This document shows, piece after piece, positions 25,111-37,173 of a DNA stretch of 64,000 nt; positions within the stretch are counted from its first letter, which is position 1; each line of letters begins with the position of its first letter. Origin of the DNA: Homalodisca vitripennis (Eukaryota > Arthropoda > Insecta > Hemiptera > Cicadellidae); assembly GCF_021130785.1 (NCBI RefSeq), contig NC_060211.1, forward strand, positions 25,901,001-25,965,000, in the 5' to 3' direction. The position numbers and the translations under genes were made by a program. The notes beneath the pieces are model-generated. The model had not been told where the DNA came from. It searched no databases and worked only from the letters and a program-made list of their open reading frames with translations.

Positions 25111-25300
25111 GTGACAACTTGAGATACAATTTGTTACGACGTTTCCATCAGTCTCGACCCGTCCGCCGGCACCTCTTCACAATCTATTCAGCTCTCACAA
25201 TAATTGGATGATCTCAGCAAAACATTAATACTTAATTCAACGTGCCGGGCAGGCAACATTTGTGTTACTTTAATTGGACCCTTTTGTCCTCATTAAATAC
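25111..25300. promoter_or_regulatory. Recurrent motif plus GC-rich noncoding block
   Basis: Starts with gtgacaacttgagatacaat followed by ttgttac (25111-25137), the closest relative of the 19281 motif. It continues with cagtctcgacccgtccgcc, which resembles ctggtctcgacgcctccc downstream of the 19281 copy. It ends in taattggacccttttgtcc. No coding frame is seen. A shared cis-regulatory or repeat-derived element is possible. Confidence 0.3.
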
Positions 25301-25508
25301 CTTTCACTTAGAGCAACTGTCACTTTTGTTTTTTATGGACTGAAATTTTATTTTGTGAGAAAATATGTGTAGGCAATACCAACAGACATTAAGGTTCATT
25401 GAGTGTATGAAAAACGACTGTTTCATAAATGACAAGCAATCTTTAACACATAATCTTTATAGCAAAACAACAGATTAAGTATGACGTCTTAGGCAAAAAT
25501 ACTTGAGG

Positions 25509-25511
<3 letters not shown>

Positions 25512-25559
<48 letters not shown>
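25512..25559. repeat. (TA)n microsatellite beside the SINE
   Basis: About 24 TA dinucleotides directly upstream of the plus-strand SINE. Confidence 0.95.
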
Positions 25560-25561
<2 letters not shown>

Positions 25562-25846
25562 CGGGTTATTGCCATTTATTACAGTAGAATAAATGTAAAA
25601 GTCGTTTAACAGGTATTTGTCCTTCCGATCGTATGTTAGTTTCCTTACATAAACACATATATGGCAGAATGGTCAAATACAAAATAATAAATAATAAATT
25701 AATCGTAAAATGTGAGGGCTATGTGGTGTAGTGGTAACATACTCGCCCGGCAAGTGAGAAACCCGGGTTCGAGTCCTGGCAGAGAAAGTACGTTTTGCAA
25801 TTCAATGTTTATTGAAAATTTAAAATAAGGCTATTGCCACATATAC
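25560..25846 (+). mobile_element. Gly-tRNA-like SINE, plus-strand copy
   Basis: The tRNA-like core lies at about 25713-25786: gggctatgtggtgtagtggt, then actcgcccggcaagtgag, then the B box ggttcgagtcc. The upstream segment (gttattgccattta ... cgtttaacaggtatttg) and the downstream ttcaatgtttattgaaa ... ggctattgccac match the copy at 22143-22447. It stands next to (TA)n on the same relative side. It is a mobile SINE, not a tRNA gene. Confidence 0.75.
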
Positions 25847-27720
25847 AAACAATAAATATAAATATGTATATATAATCATTACGCAAAAATAATTAAATAA
25901 ATGAAGTTAGCTAGCCTTGGGTAGTGGACAAGGGTTTTTAGCTTATAATTAAACCTTGTTATTTAAGGTTTCCATAGATTTTTTAAACTATCTTTGTTTG
26001 TTATTTTGGCATACAAAATAATTGAATAATAGGTGATAACACTTCGAGAAATGGTTAATTTCCCAAACAAAGTCTAGTTTAGTTTTGTTTCACTATAGCT
26101 CCCTTTTTAATTTTTATTTTTAACAAAAATAGTTTTATTACATGCTATACTATTATTGCTTTTACCCAGAGCTCGATAACTAGAACTAGATATGGTGGAA
26201 CTGTAGACCCTTGAGGATTTGGAGGGTATTGAATATTTCCTGCAGGAAAGTAGGATCAAGGAAAAATGGAAAATTAGTCTCGAACCTGTGTTTTTATCCA
26301 TTTCCAAGTTGCAGAGGAAAGTTTCCCAAGCAAACCAATGTACTTATATTTTCAGATACCGTGTGGTCCCACTTAAATCGAGCACTTTTTATAGTTCTCG
26401 ATTCTCTGTTCTCGATTCAAACAAATTTTCTTTTTCTTCTCTCTGACTGACAAAACAATATTTCAAAATGATTTAAAATAAGCGTTTATTAATATTTGCT
26501 GGGTCAATGTTCGTAAATTATTGACCTTGCAAACATTTAAAAATAATAACTCTTATCTTAATTTTAAAACTAACCATATTTTACTTACTACGATCGCCTT
26601 AAAAACCCATAAAAATAAAAGATTATGAAATTATTAATCACCGCATTAAAATAAAAATTAATTTATTGTGGTGGTTAAACTCGGAAATATAGGAAAACAA
26701 TAAAATAAAGACCTTTTTAAAATTGTCCATAGTAAAGTAAGTTTCTATCTGGTCACGAATGTATATAAACTTTAAATACAGCATAAAATAGCTAAAATAT
26801 TCTTTCCTCTAATTGAACAATCTATTATTATTTTTCTTCTATTTCTTTCATCGTAAAACTAATAGTTTAACCTCTTAATACAAATTGTTAACAATAATGA
26901 TAAAAATGTCCACCAACATCACCAATCCTCACTTTCAACAATCAGCTGATAAAATTAATTCTTAAATCAGAACAAATTGTTGTTTGTGTAATACAGTTGT
27001 TGAAATCTGATGTGTTACAATCAAATTACGTTATACTAATCAGTGTGATGGTAGTTCATTCCAAGTAAGTTGTTTGTACAGTATAAAATTGTAAAACTGT
27101 AGTTGTTAACATTAAAAACGATTTCAGTTGCAATTTTAGTTTAAAACCTAAAGTTTTAGCATATTATTAGTTTATTTAGATGTGTTTAGTCATGTTCCGA
27201 AGTTTGGAAAATTATTTAAAACTTGTTAAATAATTTTAAGGCATAACTATACAATTTTTGTGATGTTATGTATAAAAATTTGTTGATATTTACCATCATT
27301 TACCTCTTTAAAGTTTCATATAGAGTGAGGTTTTCATAGAATGTTACATTAGAGATTTAAGAGTCTGCCAATGTGAATTAAGAAAAATAATTCTTGTTCT
27401 TTTAACAATAAATGGACACTAAAATTAGGCTATATGCTACAGCATATGTTAAAAACTTAATATTGATAGCTTTAACAGAGAATGGTTAAAATTGTCTATA
27501 AAAATAAAAATTAAGGTTTATAAAGTTGCAAGATAAAAATAAAATGGCTACACTATTATTGATTTAAGATTTGGGTTAAACATGACAAAATATAATAAAA
27601 CTGAATACGTATAGGCTATTCTTGAAACATAAACAAAAAACAAACTGAATTGTATAAATAAAAAAAAATTGTATTATTGCATCTTTACTAGAGTAAAAGT
27701 GCAAAATCTTCAGGTCCTGA
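25847..27720. other. AT-rich stretch downstream of gene A
   Basis: No supported gene. On the minus strand at 26181-26255 a short frame reads YFPAGNIQYPPNPQGSTVPP, just after a pyrimidine-rich acceptor-like ctttcctgcag. A TATAAAAAG lies 140 bp further upstream (26386-26394). This is suggestive of a decayed proline-rich relative of the nearby genes, but weak. Confidence 0.3.
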
Positions 27721-29666
27721 TCACCCCGCCGAAGTTTGTGTTGGCGAGCCTGCTGAAGTTGCTGACGAAGACTGAGTAGTGGCTGGTGATTGCTGCTGAG
27801 TGACTGCTGAAGCTATTGACGGAAATCCAGCAGCTATGATTCTGAACTCGTCCATTTTCTTTTGAAAAAACGCCATGAACGCTGACTTCAACTGCCTCAA
27901 CTTGTCTATTAGGGGGTTGGATTTTTGACTGACATTTACATTCTGTGGCGCCTGTATGGTAGCCTTGCTTGCATAGAATGGATGAGCGTCATTTATCTGG
28001 ACAGTAAAATATAATACATGTACATATTTTCACATTTAAATGAGGTATTAAAGACCTTTATAAAGTATAAGGAGGGAAAATTCCTATCCAGAAGAGTTAT
28101 AGAAGTATACAGCATTATTTTTCACTTATTATTAGGCCTACTCATTATTTTCATAACTTTAATAAACTTTACCTATAACTAAAAATAAAATAAAATATTT
28201 TTCTGATTATAATTATAAATAGCTGATTTTTAAGAAATTCTGTGTTAAAACTAAGACAAGTTTAATTTTGTAAAAAATTTAATAATAATTTAATAATAAT
28301 CAATATTTTCCAAAACCGATATTTTATTTACAAAATCTGTCTAATAAATAAATGTATTCGTGATTTTTCTTAAACCAGTTACATATGGGACTGCTGTAAT
28401 TAGTGAAAGCATGATATGTAAGTTATTACTATAATAGTTTGCCTTAAGTAACTTAAAAAAAGTCCTAAAGATACAAGGTTATAACACGAAAACCCAGTTA
28501 CATTAAAAATTAACTATCTTTTTCTATTAAATTTAAACAATACACTCTTAATATACCAATTAAGATGAAATATAAGTAATATTTCAACACTTGCTGTAAC
28601 TAATTTCGTTAAAAATAAGTGTACATTATTGTAAAACACAAATGTACTTACGAGAAATAAAGAGAATGAAAATTAAGACACTAATTCACTGTTATGAAGT
28701 AGAAACTCAATTTGAAAAAAAACATGTGTATCTTTTGAAGCTAGAAACACTAGGGGTGTGTAATAACTAGTGACTGTATATAAAAAACCTTCAAAACTTG
28801 AGAGGGAAAATGCCAATTTTTGAACAAACTATTACATTTTTTAAACCTTAATCGTTTATAAGGTGATATAATAGGTCTTTATACGAATAATTTAAAAACA
28901 GCCCTTTAATATAACTTTCCTGAAAAAGCAAAACGGAAAATAATCTTTTTATCACTCCACGAGCACATGTACATGCACTAGGCGTGGGATTGGTACATAG
29001 TTTTAAAATAGGAAATTTTGGGTAATTTTGTAACAATTTTAAATAAAAAAAAACTGATTTTTACATCAAATATCTTATATACCTTGTTAATCATAGCTTC
29101 GGAAAATGACATGCTTATAATGATTTGTGACTGAAGGAAATGGCATTTTTTATGTAGTAAATTTAGAGATAATTACATAATTTACTACAAAATTACAAAA
29201 TAAACCATTAATAAATAATAAAAGTACTTTATTTTCCCCAGTTACTTATTACTTTATTTCATATACGTGCTGGAAAATATAAAATCATCTTCAATAGTAT
29301 TTCTGTGAACTATTGTGAATTATAATTAGGTATAAATTTATATATTTTATAAATATAAAATTATTGATTGAGCATCGAAATTTAAATTTATATGGTTCAT
29401 ATAAGAGTTACCCACTTAGGACTTTAGACCAAATTTCAAAGTTCTGCTAAGGTATGTTTTCATAGAAGTAGCATGTTTCAAGAACTATTTTGCTAGATAC
29501 ATTTTTTACTCAGGTACCGATAACATACAAATCAGTATAAATATACCTTCATTTAAAACGGGGCCAATGTGCATTGCTATACATCCATTTATTGAATAAT
29601 AAAGATTTCATTAATACTTACGTAAGTATAAAAACTCAGAAATATTACACTTAGAATAATGATCAT
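27721..29666 (-). CDS. Gene A: small secreted protein, two exons
   Basis: Exon 1 (29666-29622) encodes MIIILSVIFLSFYTY, 15 codons ending exactly at a GTAAGT donor (29621-29616). The intron is 1625 bp and ends tttactgtccag. Exon 2 (27996-27721) enters in phase 0 and is open for 91 codons to TGA. The predicted product is 106 residues. Exon 1 forms the hydrophobic core of a signal peptide. Exon 2 begins INDAHPFYASKATIQAPQNV, has an amphipathic stretch (LIDKLRQLKSAFMAFFQKKM), and ends in a Gln/Ser/Thr/Ala tail with no Cys. A TATAAAG lies 40 bp before the ATG. No canonical AATAAA was seen close to the stop. Architecture, phase and intron size match genes B and C. The function is unknown; a secreted effector, reproductive or matrix peptide are all possible. 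Confidence 0.7.
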
Positions 29667-29705
29667 TATTGACTAAAATTTTGCCAGACTGTCTGGAAGA
29701 GGTTA

Positions 29706-29712
29706 CTTTATA
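29706..29712 (-). promoter_or_regulatory. TATA box of gene A
   Basis: Minus-strand TATAAAG in the context ctcggtataaagtaacc, about 40 bp upstream of the ATG. It implies a very short 5' untranslated region of about 15 nt. Gene C has the same arrangement. Confidence 0.5.
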
Positions 29713-31987
29713 CCGAGAAACTGACACCTCAATGTTAAAAAGATGCAAACATTGACAACCGGAAAGTGCGAAAACAAAGCCTTGACCTTGAAGCAATTTC
29801 ACGCGTCACGCATGCCCTTCACGTTAGTAAATATCTTTTATCTTTGGTTCCTTTATATCGCTCAAAATAAATTCAATTTGATTTTAAAATTTAAAATACA
29901 TTTGTACGTAAGTTATATTTTACGTTATAAAAAAGTATTGCTACCTAAATCCGATCATCCGAGAGACGGTATTGGCACGACTATGATCAAGAACTGATCA
30001 AGGTCGTGAAATATGCATTGATCAAATATTATTGTCTGGTGCTTTAAACTAGTTCACGAAGCCTACAGCATAGACAGACGTATGCATTGGTTAACATATT
30101 GCTGCAGACTTATGCATGTATTGGATCAGAACGTAACCTGCTCAGTCTTCAGCAATCCTGCGGAATTCCTGAAAAAGGTATTCATTGGCTAAAGGACCTG
30201 ATATTCGAGTGATGGATAGTTCAATACATAAAATATTTTCACCTTTAAAGAAGTTTAATTATTGTAATTGCTAAATAATTGTATCTTAATTAATAAATAA
30301 TTTTAACATGTAAAATTAAAAATTAAAATATCTCTCTAAAAATCCAAAAAAGGCCATTTACACTTGGGGTTTTGCATGGGTTTAAAAATAATATTGATAA
30401 GTATAAGCCAAAATGAAGTCATTGGATGATCAGATTCGTAAAAAATGTGACAAATCCAAAGCCTAATCAAACCAAACTTTTGAGAAACGGAGTTTAACGC
30501 AAGAGCCAGGCAATACGTCTGCTTGTAGGCATTCTAAAAATGCCCCGGAGCGATTAAAACCATATGCTTGCTGATTGGTGGATTTATATCCGTCTGCATA
30601 CGTCCGTCTGCTGCAGTGTGCCTTACAGGATCTCTCGGACCTCAGCAGTCGTCCTTATGAAAGCTTTATCTTCTGTGTAAGTAATATAAAGAAAGGTAGT
30701 ACTCTTAAATGACTGTTGTCAGATAACCGGATCAAGCAACGTCAAGTGTGACTGCTGCTTGGTGGGGTGACCGCTGAGCGGTACTTTAAGCCGTTCACAG
30801 GTTAAGTGTTAGAGAGGGCTTCTTAGCCATAACTTCGCCTGGTAAAATAAGATTCTTTACTTTTGTTTACTTTAGTCACTAAATTCCTAAATGGTAAGCT
30901 AGCAGTATTAGACAAAATTACTTAATTATTCTAAAATTAGAGCACATATTTTAATAGAATTATAGCCTTACTTAATTATTGAAATCGAATATTTATTAGC
31001 AATTTATTAATAATATTTAATGAAATTATAGTTACATGGTAGATTTTCAAAAGTATAAATATAAACTGCTAAAGCTAAAGTTCTTACGGGTTGCACAAAA
31101 ATGTGTTTTGCGCCGAGATTACAGCGGAATTCCCGGCCAAGTCCTCGTAAAGGCCGGTATTTAAAGCTGCGACTCGAACTGCTCGGCTCATTAGTTGAAC
31201 CATTAACACTCTTATGTGGATTTTAATTTCTGCAGTTTCCGTCCCATTTCCACCCCCGGCGGAAGTGAGAGGGTCGGCACGTGTAGGGCAGTCACTCTGC
31301 CGCGTCGTGCCGCGCGATGTACTCGCAACAACATCGTGCTATTCCTGACACGTGAGGTTATACTCGTGGCAAAACAAATGTTACCGACTAATTGGCAAAC
31401 ATTACTCTCATTCTTGGAATTTGCAGAAATATCAAACTCAAAGGGCGAGTACGAATTTTCAAAACTATTTTCACTGTGTGACAACTAACAGAATAATTCT
31501 TTGTTTAAAGTTTGTTATTGATGATGGAAAGTTTAACAGGATTTCGGAAATTTGCCATCGTTATGGTTACTAAAGATATAACACAACGTTTCGAGGATTG
31601 GAATCTATATTCTTCGTCAGGTGGAAGGTACTAGTACATACAAAAATAGAGAACAGAAAGAAGAAAAGAAGGGAAAGAAAATGGTTCAAACATACCAAAA
31701 AAACTGCTTGGAGTCTACTTTAGGCGTTTTCACTACAAATAATGCAATCCTAGGGACGTTGTGTTATTTATACCTTTAGCAACCATTCGGATGGAAAATT
31801 TATGAAACTCTGTTATCTTTTTAAAAGAATAATAATGTGAAGTGTAAAGAACTGATAATCGAAAGTCAAATAAGTATAATGCTCAATTAATACCATAAGT
31901 AGGATTATGATGTTTCTCTAGTACCATTCTAACTTTTTATTTCTCATTGAAAACTTTTACCACATTAAGTTTTCTTCCATTTTCTAA
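29713..31987. other. Intergenic with a repeat and a GC island
   Basis: Upstream of gene A. The block 30720-30865 is a copy of a dispersed repeat (listed separately). The block 31110-31340 is a GC-rich island with ggcacgtgtagggcagtcac and open frames on both strands (31212-31488). Neither frame has a recognisable domain, so I do not call a gene. Confidence 0.35.
30720..30865 (-). repeat. Dispersed repeat, pair of 39661-39850
   Basis: Read on the minus strand, gaagttatggctaagaagcc, then ctctctaacacttaacc, then acggcttaaag matches the plus strand at 39680-39745 closely. The flanks diverge. It is a dispersed repeat of unknown class. Confidence 0.6.
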
Positions 31988-32880
31988 GGAAATCCCTTTT
32001 CTAAAATAATTATTAATAGACACCATAGGCTGTCTTTTAATAATTATTTTCGCGGTTTCATTAAAAGGGTATACAGCTCAAGCATCTGTTACATTCTGTT
32101 TCCTGCCCTTTTACAAGGCGATTCTTCTATGGTGTCTTTTAATAATTATTTTTGTGGTGTTTTAAGACTTTCCTTGAAACGGTATGGCCCAAGCATCTTT
32201 TACATTATTTTTTGTACCCCTTTACAAGGCGATTCTTTCATGGTGTCTTTTAATAATTATTTTTGTGGTGTTTTAAGACTTTCCTTGAAACGGTAGGGCC
32301 CAAGCATCTTTTACATTATTTTTTGTACCCCTTTACAAGGCGATTCTTTCATGGTGTCTTTTAATAATTATTTTCATGGTGTTTTAAGAGACTAGGCTAG
32401 ACTTACTATTTTTTGCCTATTAAATGCGATAATGAGTCCATGGTGTCTTTTACAAATTATTTTTGTGGTGTTTTAAGACTTTCACTTGAAACGGTATGGC
32501 CCAAGCATCTTTTACATTATTTTTTGTACCCTTTACAAGATTCTTCTATGGTGTCTTTTAATAATTATTTTTACTGGTCAACATTATTTTTTGTACCCTT
32601 TACAAGGCGATTCTATCTATGGTGTCTTTTAATAATTATTTTTGTGGTGTGAAACGTTTCCTTGAAACGTGAAGATGGCAGCATCTTTTACATTATGTAT
32701 TACAAGGCGATTCTTCTATGGTGTCTTTTAATAATTATTTTTGTTGTTTTAAGACTTTCCTTGAAACGGTATGGCCCAAGCATCTTTTACATTATTTTTT
32801 TGTACCCTACAAGGCGATTCTTCTATGGTGTCTTTTAATAATTATTTTCATGGTATCTTAAGACGTGGCTAGAAACAATG
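31988..32880. repeat. Degenerate 111-bp tandem array
   Basis: The units share ggtgtcttttaataattatt, then ttaagactttccttgaaacg, gcccaagcatcttttacatt and ttacaaggcgattct. Unit starts at 32120, 32231 and 32342 give a clear 111-bp period. Later units are shortened and irregular. Several contain inserts from the unique right flank: actggtcaacattat occurs at about 32571 and 33001; gtgaagatggcagca at about 32667 and 33071; gcgataatgagtcca at about 32427 and 32880. Confidence 0.9.
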
Positions 32881-33164
32881 CGATAATGAGTCCATTACAA
32901 ATAATGTAGTATTATTACTAACCATGTCACTGATATTCTGTAATAATATTCTAACGACAGAATGATGTTGCTACCAGTGGTTTAGCTTTGACCATTTTTT
33001 ACTGGTCAACATTATACTAATGTTGACTATCCTGGATTATTATACGATGGTGTGAAACGTTTCACCTAAACGTGAAGATGGCAGCACTCTAAAATCTACT
33101 GAATTTTTGTTCATCCGTTGAAAGCTACTCACAAAATTCCTCCATTTTGACAACTATTTCCACA

Positions 33165-33505
33165 CCTAAGTGGTTGCCATGGCGAAAATCCACAAGTTAC
33201 GGTGTGAATGCGTGACCATCCACCTCACTCAACAGATCTGCCCTAGCGATTTTTGAAAAAAAGGACACAGATTGCATTTTCATGAAAAATAATCACCTTG
33301 TAATTTTGCAAAGAAAAATGTCGAGTACTATTTGGATGGGTTACAGAGATGGGAGCATCGCTGGTGGAAGTGTGTAGGGTTACAAGGAGACTGTTTTTTA
33401 AGAAATCATTTTCAGAATAATAATTCTTGTATATTTGCTAGGTCGAAAAATCTTCAGACCACCCTCGCAGTCCTGAACGACAGTCTCTGGTTGGTCAAAC
33501 CTAAA
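33165..33505 (+). pseudogene. Mariner-like transposase C-terminal remnant
   Basis: The plus strand carries, across frameshifts, VAMAKIHKLRCE, then HPPHSTDLP and PSDF, then YYLDGLQRWEHRWWKCVGLQ with GD. The HPPxSxDLxPSDF block is the mariner motif holding the last catalytic Asp. The GLxxxxxRWxKCxxLQGD block is the usual C-terminus. ggttggtcaaacctaaa at 33489-33505 may be the residual terminal repeat. The N-terminal helix-turn-helix and first catalytic Asp are missing, so this is a decayed copy. Confidence 0.7.
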
Positions 33506-35954
33506 TTCTTTAGCTAATTCCCTTTTTTTCTTTTTCTCGCTAAATTCGTTTTCTTTAATGATATTAATAATTAAATATGCAATTATAAAAATATTATAAC
33601 ATTTTTGGTCTCCTTATAATAATATGGTCTCCTGATTTTCCTACACTCAAATACTCTGTCATATTTATATTTACCAGAATAACATACATTGGATATGAAT
33701 GTGCAGGTGCATTTCGTGTTTATTACAATTTTCAATTATCAATTAAATATTTAAAAAGTGCCTTGGCGTCTTCAAATAACAATAGCAATAGCATACCTAT
33801 TGCTTAATTTCTTAGTCATTTTCCTTAACATATTCAATGAAAAAGATACATACATTGTAATAATTCCAACCAATACGGTTTCGTAGTTGATAATCGCGTT
33901 GTCAAAACATCAGAAAACTATATAGTGTAAGACTAGCATTTTAAGTTTTACTAGGCTTGGAATTTTGTTTCGTTAACATGGTTCAGTGATAAGGGAGAAA
34001 ATTAGTATTTTTAAATTTTGAAATAACAGAAGTACTCTGTAGTCAGGAATAGAATGTTTCTTGACCCCAGAAGATGAGGTGACGTTTAGACAGTAATGCC
34101 AACATAACCCCTGAAATCGCTTGAAAGGCTTCTGGCCCCGAAGGGAGCGTGGCGTAGCGTGGAGAGGACATCAATAGCCCGTTAACGGCCCGCTGATAAC
34201 AAATGGCTTCACACCGGAAATGGACTCGTCTCCTCTCTTTAAATGGCTGTTAGGGTTGTCACCGCCAGCGTGTGGAAGAAGGGTAGTAGCCACACCGCTA
34301 ATGCTACATTATCTCACTCAACTCTCTTATATTCTATAATTGTAACTAAGTAAATATGTGACCACAAATCTGAGATTTTGTACCTTAGCCGTCATTGTAA
34401 ACTATAATTATTTGAAACACCCTTTTCGACTTATCTCTGTTATTGGCCCATAATTATTTAAAAAAAATCTTTATCTGATTTTTAGTTGAATTTTTAAACC
34501 AGAAACTTATTTTTAACTAGCGAAAATTAATGTACTAAATTTTAAAAAGATTTTGTTTGGTTAGGGTTCAATCGTAAAAAAACTAAAGTACAACATATAA
34601 AATGTAATACTAATTCATTATACTGTCAGGTATAAAATATTGGTTAATTGGGATTTATTTATTATACCAATTAATTTCTCACATATTTTATTATACAAAC
34701 AAAATTATAATAAAGTAAATTCTATAATAGGTACTTTTTGAAGGGCCTTTTTCGTTTATTTCCATTAGGTCGGGAAGGCATTGTTGAAGCCCACGCTGTA
34801 GTCTACATACATTTATGTTACGGCAGCATTTTTTACTGGAACCGTTTTCCAATAGAGCAGTTCAGGAAATAATGTTTTCTCTTATCAGATTGTTGATATT
34901 AGTTATTGTTTCCTTGTCTTATTAGTTACTCCGAGTTGCTTGCCGTGCGTTTACGAAAAAAAGTAAAAACTTTAATTTTATAAATAATATCGTCAATTGA
35001 GGTAATAGAACATACTTTCATAACAGTCTTCGTTTTTGTAGTAAACTTCTTAAAAATTCGATTCTTAAATAATTGTTTGAAGTTGAAAATCTAAATAAAC
35101 CACCTGAGTAAGAGTTTAAAGTATAATTAAACTAATCCCATTGTCATATAAACACATTACGTACTACAAATTACGGTGACAGTTTTGAATCCAAAACCCT
35201 CTCACTAATCCAATCCTTGAATCGGGTTGTCAGACAACTCATTCTTGGTTTTATTGAAGTGGATTTACTCGAGAACTCGAAGAACTTCCGTTGAAGCCGT
35301 TTTATTGGTGATAACACGAAATAAGAGTCTTGTTCCCTCTCACCAATAATTCCTCTCCCCCAACCATAAAACAATGGGAGGCCCGTCTGTCAGGGAATAT
35401 CCGACTCGACGTGTCTCACTCGCAGACATGAATTATTCTGTACTGCGGGAACCACGGCGGACTGACGCCACACAACTGCCCAGCAAGGGATTGGAAGGGG
35501 GGGGGGTTGTCGTGTTGTACTTACTTAAGTGAGTCGTGGGAAATATAAAGCGGATTTCATGCTCCTGTTCTGCTATTTTATTCCACATGCAGGAAGTGGA
35601 AGTGGAAGCACGTATAACAAGTCTTATGCAATACAGATTTGGCTATATACTAGTGTAATGATCGGTAGTGGAGAGAGAGGTGTCTTTTTAAATCTGTAAA
35701 AAACCAAACATGATATGGAAATAATATAAAAATCACAATTATTGAAATGAAATAAACATTCTTACACTCTCAGTATAAAGTTCCAGCAGGAACACTAAAT
35801 AAAATTATCATGCAAGATATTAATTGATTCATTCACTTAGAAATACTCGTGAACAAAAGCGAGCGAACTAAGAACGTAAAATATGACAAAAACTAAGTAA
35901 TGTAATTCAAGAGTTTTAGTCACAGGTAGTAGTGTAGATCATACATAGTTCTGG
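33506..35954. other. Intergenic with GC islands
   Basis: No supported gene. The island 34050-34310 (ccccgaagggagcgtggcg; cccgttaacggcccgctgat; acaaatggcttcacaccgg) is strongly GC-richer than its flanks and noncoding. The block 35270-35520 contains a run of ten G near 35497-35506. Both could be regulatory. Confidence 0.35.
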
Positions 35955-36997
35955 GCTGCAAGGCGAAGACTCTAGGTGTCTGGCAAGGCGCGTGTGTGTT
36001 GAATATATGAAAGGCGTAAATTGTTTTCAAGGCGAAGTGTGTGAATGTGAGGAATATCTGGATACATAGGGTTTAGTGTGGAGTGACTGCAATGTGACGA
36101 CTGTGAGTGTGTGGGGGTACTTTGAAGGCACAGGGTGCAGGAGTGTGGAGTAACTACAAGCTGAAGACTGTGGATGTGTGGGGTACTTTGAAGGCACAGG
36201 GTGCAGGAGTGTGTGGAGTAACTAAAAGGTGAAGACTGTGGATGTGTGGGGTACTTTGAAGGCACAGGGTGCAGGAGTGTGGAGTAACTAAAAGGTGAAG
36301 ACTGTGGATGTGTGGGGTACTTTGAAGGCACAGGGTGCAGGAGTGTGGAGTAACTAAAAGGTGAAGACTGTGGATGTGTGGGTACTTTGAAGGCACAGGG
36401 TGCAGGAGTGTGGAGTAACTAAAAGGTGAAGACTGTGGATGTGTGGGGTACTTTGAAGGCACAGGGTGCAGGAGTGTGAGTAACTAAAAGGTGAAGACTG
36501 TGGATGTGTGGGGTACTTTGAAGGCACAGGGCAGGAGTGTGGAGTAACTAAAAGGTGAAGACTGTGGATGTGTGGGGTACTTTGAAGGCACAGGGTGCAA
36601 AAGTGTGGAGTAACTAAAAGGTGAAGACTGTGGATTTGTGGGGGTACTTTGAAGCCACAACGTGCAGGAGTGTGGAGTGACTACAAGGTGAAGACTGTGG
36701 ATGTGTGGGGTACTTTGAAGCACAGGTGCAGGAGTGTGGAATGGCTACAAGGTGAAGACTGTGGATGTGTGTACTTTTGGGTGTGGTGACAGACTGTGGA
36801 GAACTTTGAAGAGGGTGCAGGACTAACTGACTACAAGGTGAAGACTGTGGATGTGTGGAGTACTTTGAAGGCACAGGGTGCAGGAATGTGGAGTAACTAA
36901 AAGTTGAAGACTGTGGATGTGTGTGTAAAAGTTGAAGACCTTGAAGGCACAGGTGGAGGGTGTGTGCAATGACTACAAGGCGAAGACTGTGGGTGAG
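35955..36997. repeat. 66-bp minisatellite, about 15 units
   Basis: The core unit reads gcaggagtgtggagtaacta, then aaaggtgaagactgtggatg, then tgtggggtactttgaaggca plus cagggt, 66 bp long. Inner units are near-identical, while both ends are degenerate with many small indels. Because 66 is 22 codons, the minus strand (the strand of gene B, 100 bp away) is open over several units, with Pro/Ser/His/Tyr-rich repeats such as PSKYPTHPQSSPFSYS. Frequent frameshifting indels argue against translation. Confidence 0.95.
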
Positions 36998-37096
36998 TTG
37001 AGATCTGAACGACGCAGATTTCATACCCCTTTTTAAATAAAGAAGTTGGTGGATAAAAATGTTGTGAACTGGCTACATTACAAAACTGTACAAAAC

Positions 37097-37102
37097 TTTA
37101 TT
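37097..37102 (-). terminator. Polyadenylation signal of gene B
   Basis: Minus-strand AATAAA in tttttaaataaag, about 72 nt past the stop codon of gene B. Confidence 0.6.
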
Positions 37103-37173
37103 TAAAAATATTTCAAACCTACACATTCATGAAGTGGTTAATATAAACATAAATAGGATTTGCAGAATCTGAT

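Noticed and set aside
31212..31488. 90-codon open frames on both strands
   Set aside because: They overlap on opposite strands in a GC-rich island, where stops are rarer; no domain or splice signals.
35520..35560. Minus-strand MKSALYFPRLT before a gtaagt
   Set aside because: A stop codon falls exactly at the exon end, so no splice product would be readable.
35972..37024. Several minus-strand frames of 79 to 136 codons
   Set aside because: They are translations of the 66-bp minisatellite; frameshifting indels and lack of start context argue against a gene.
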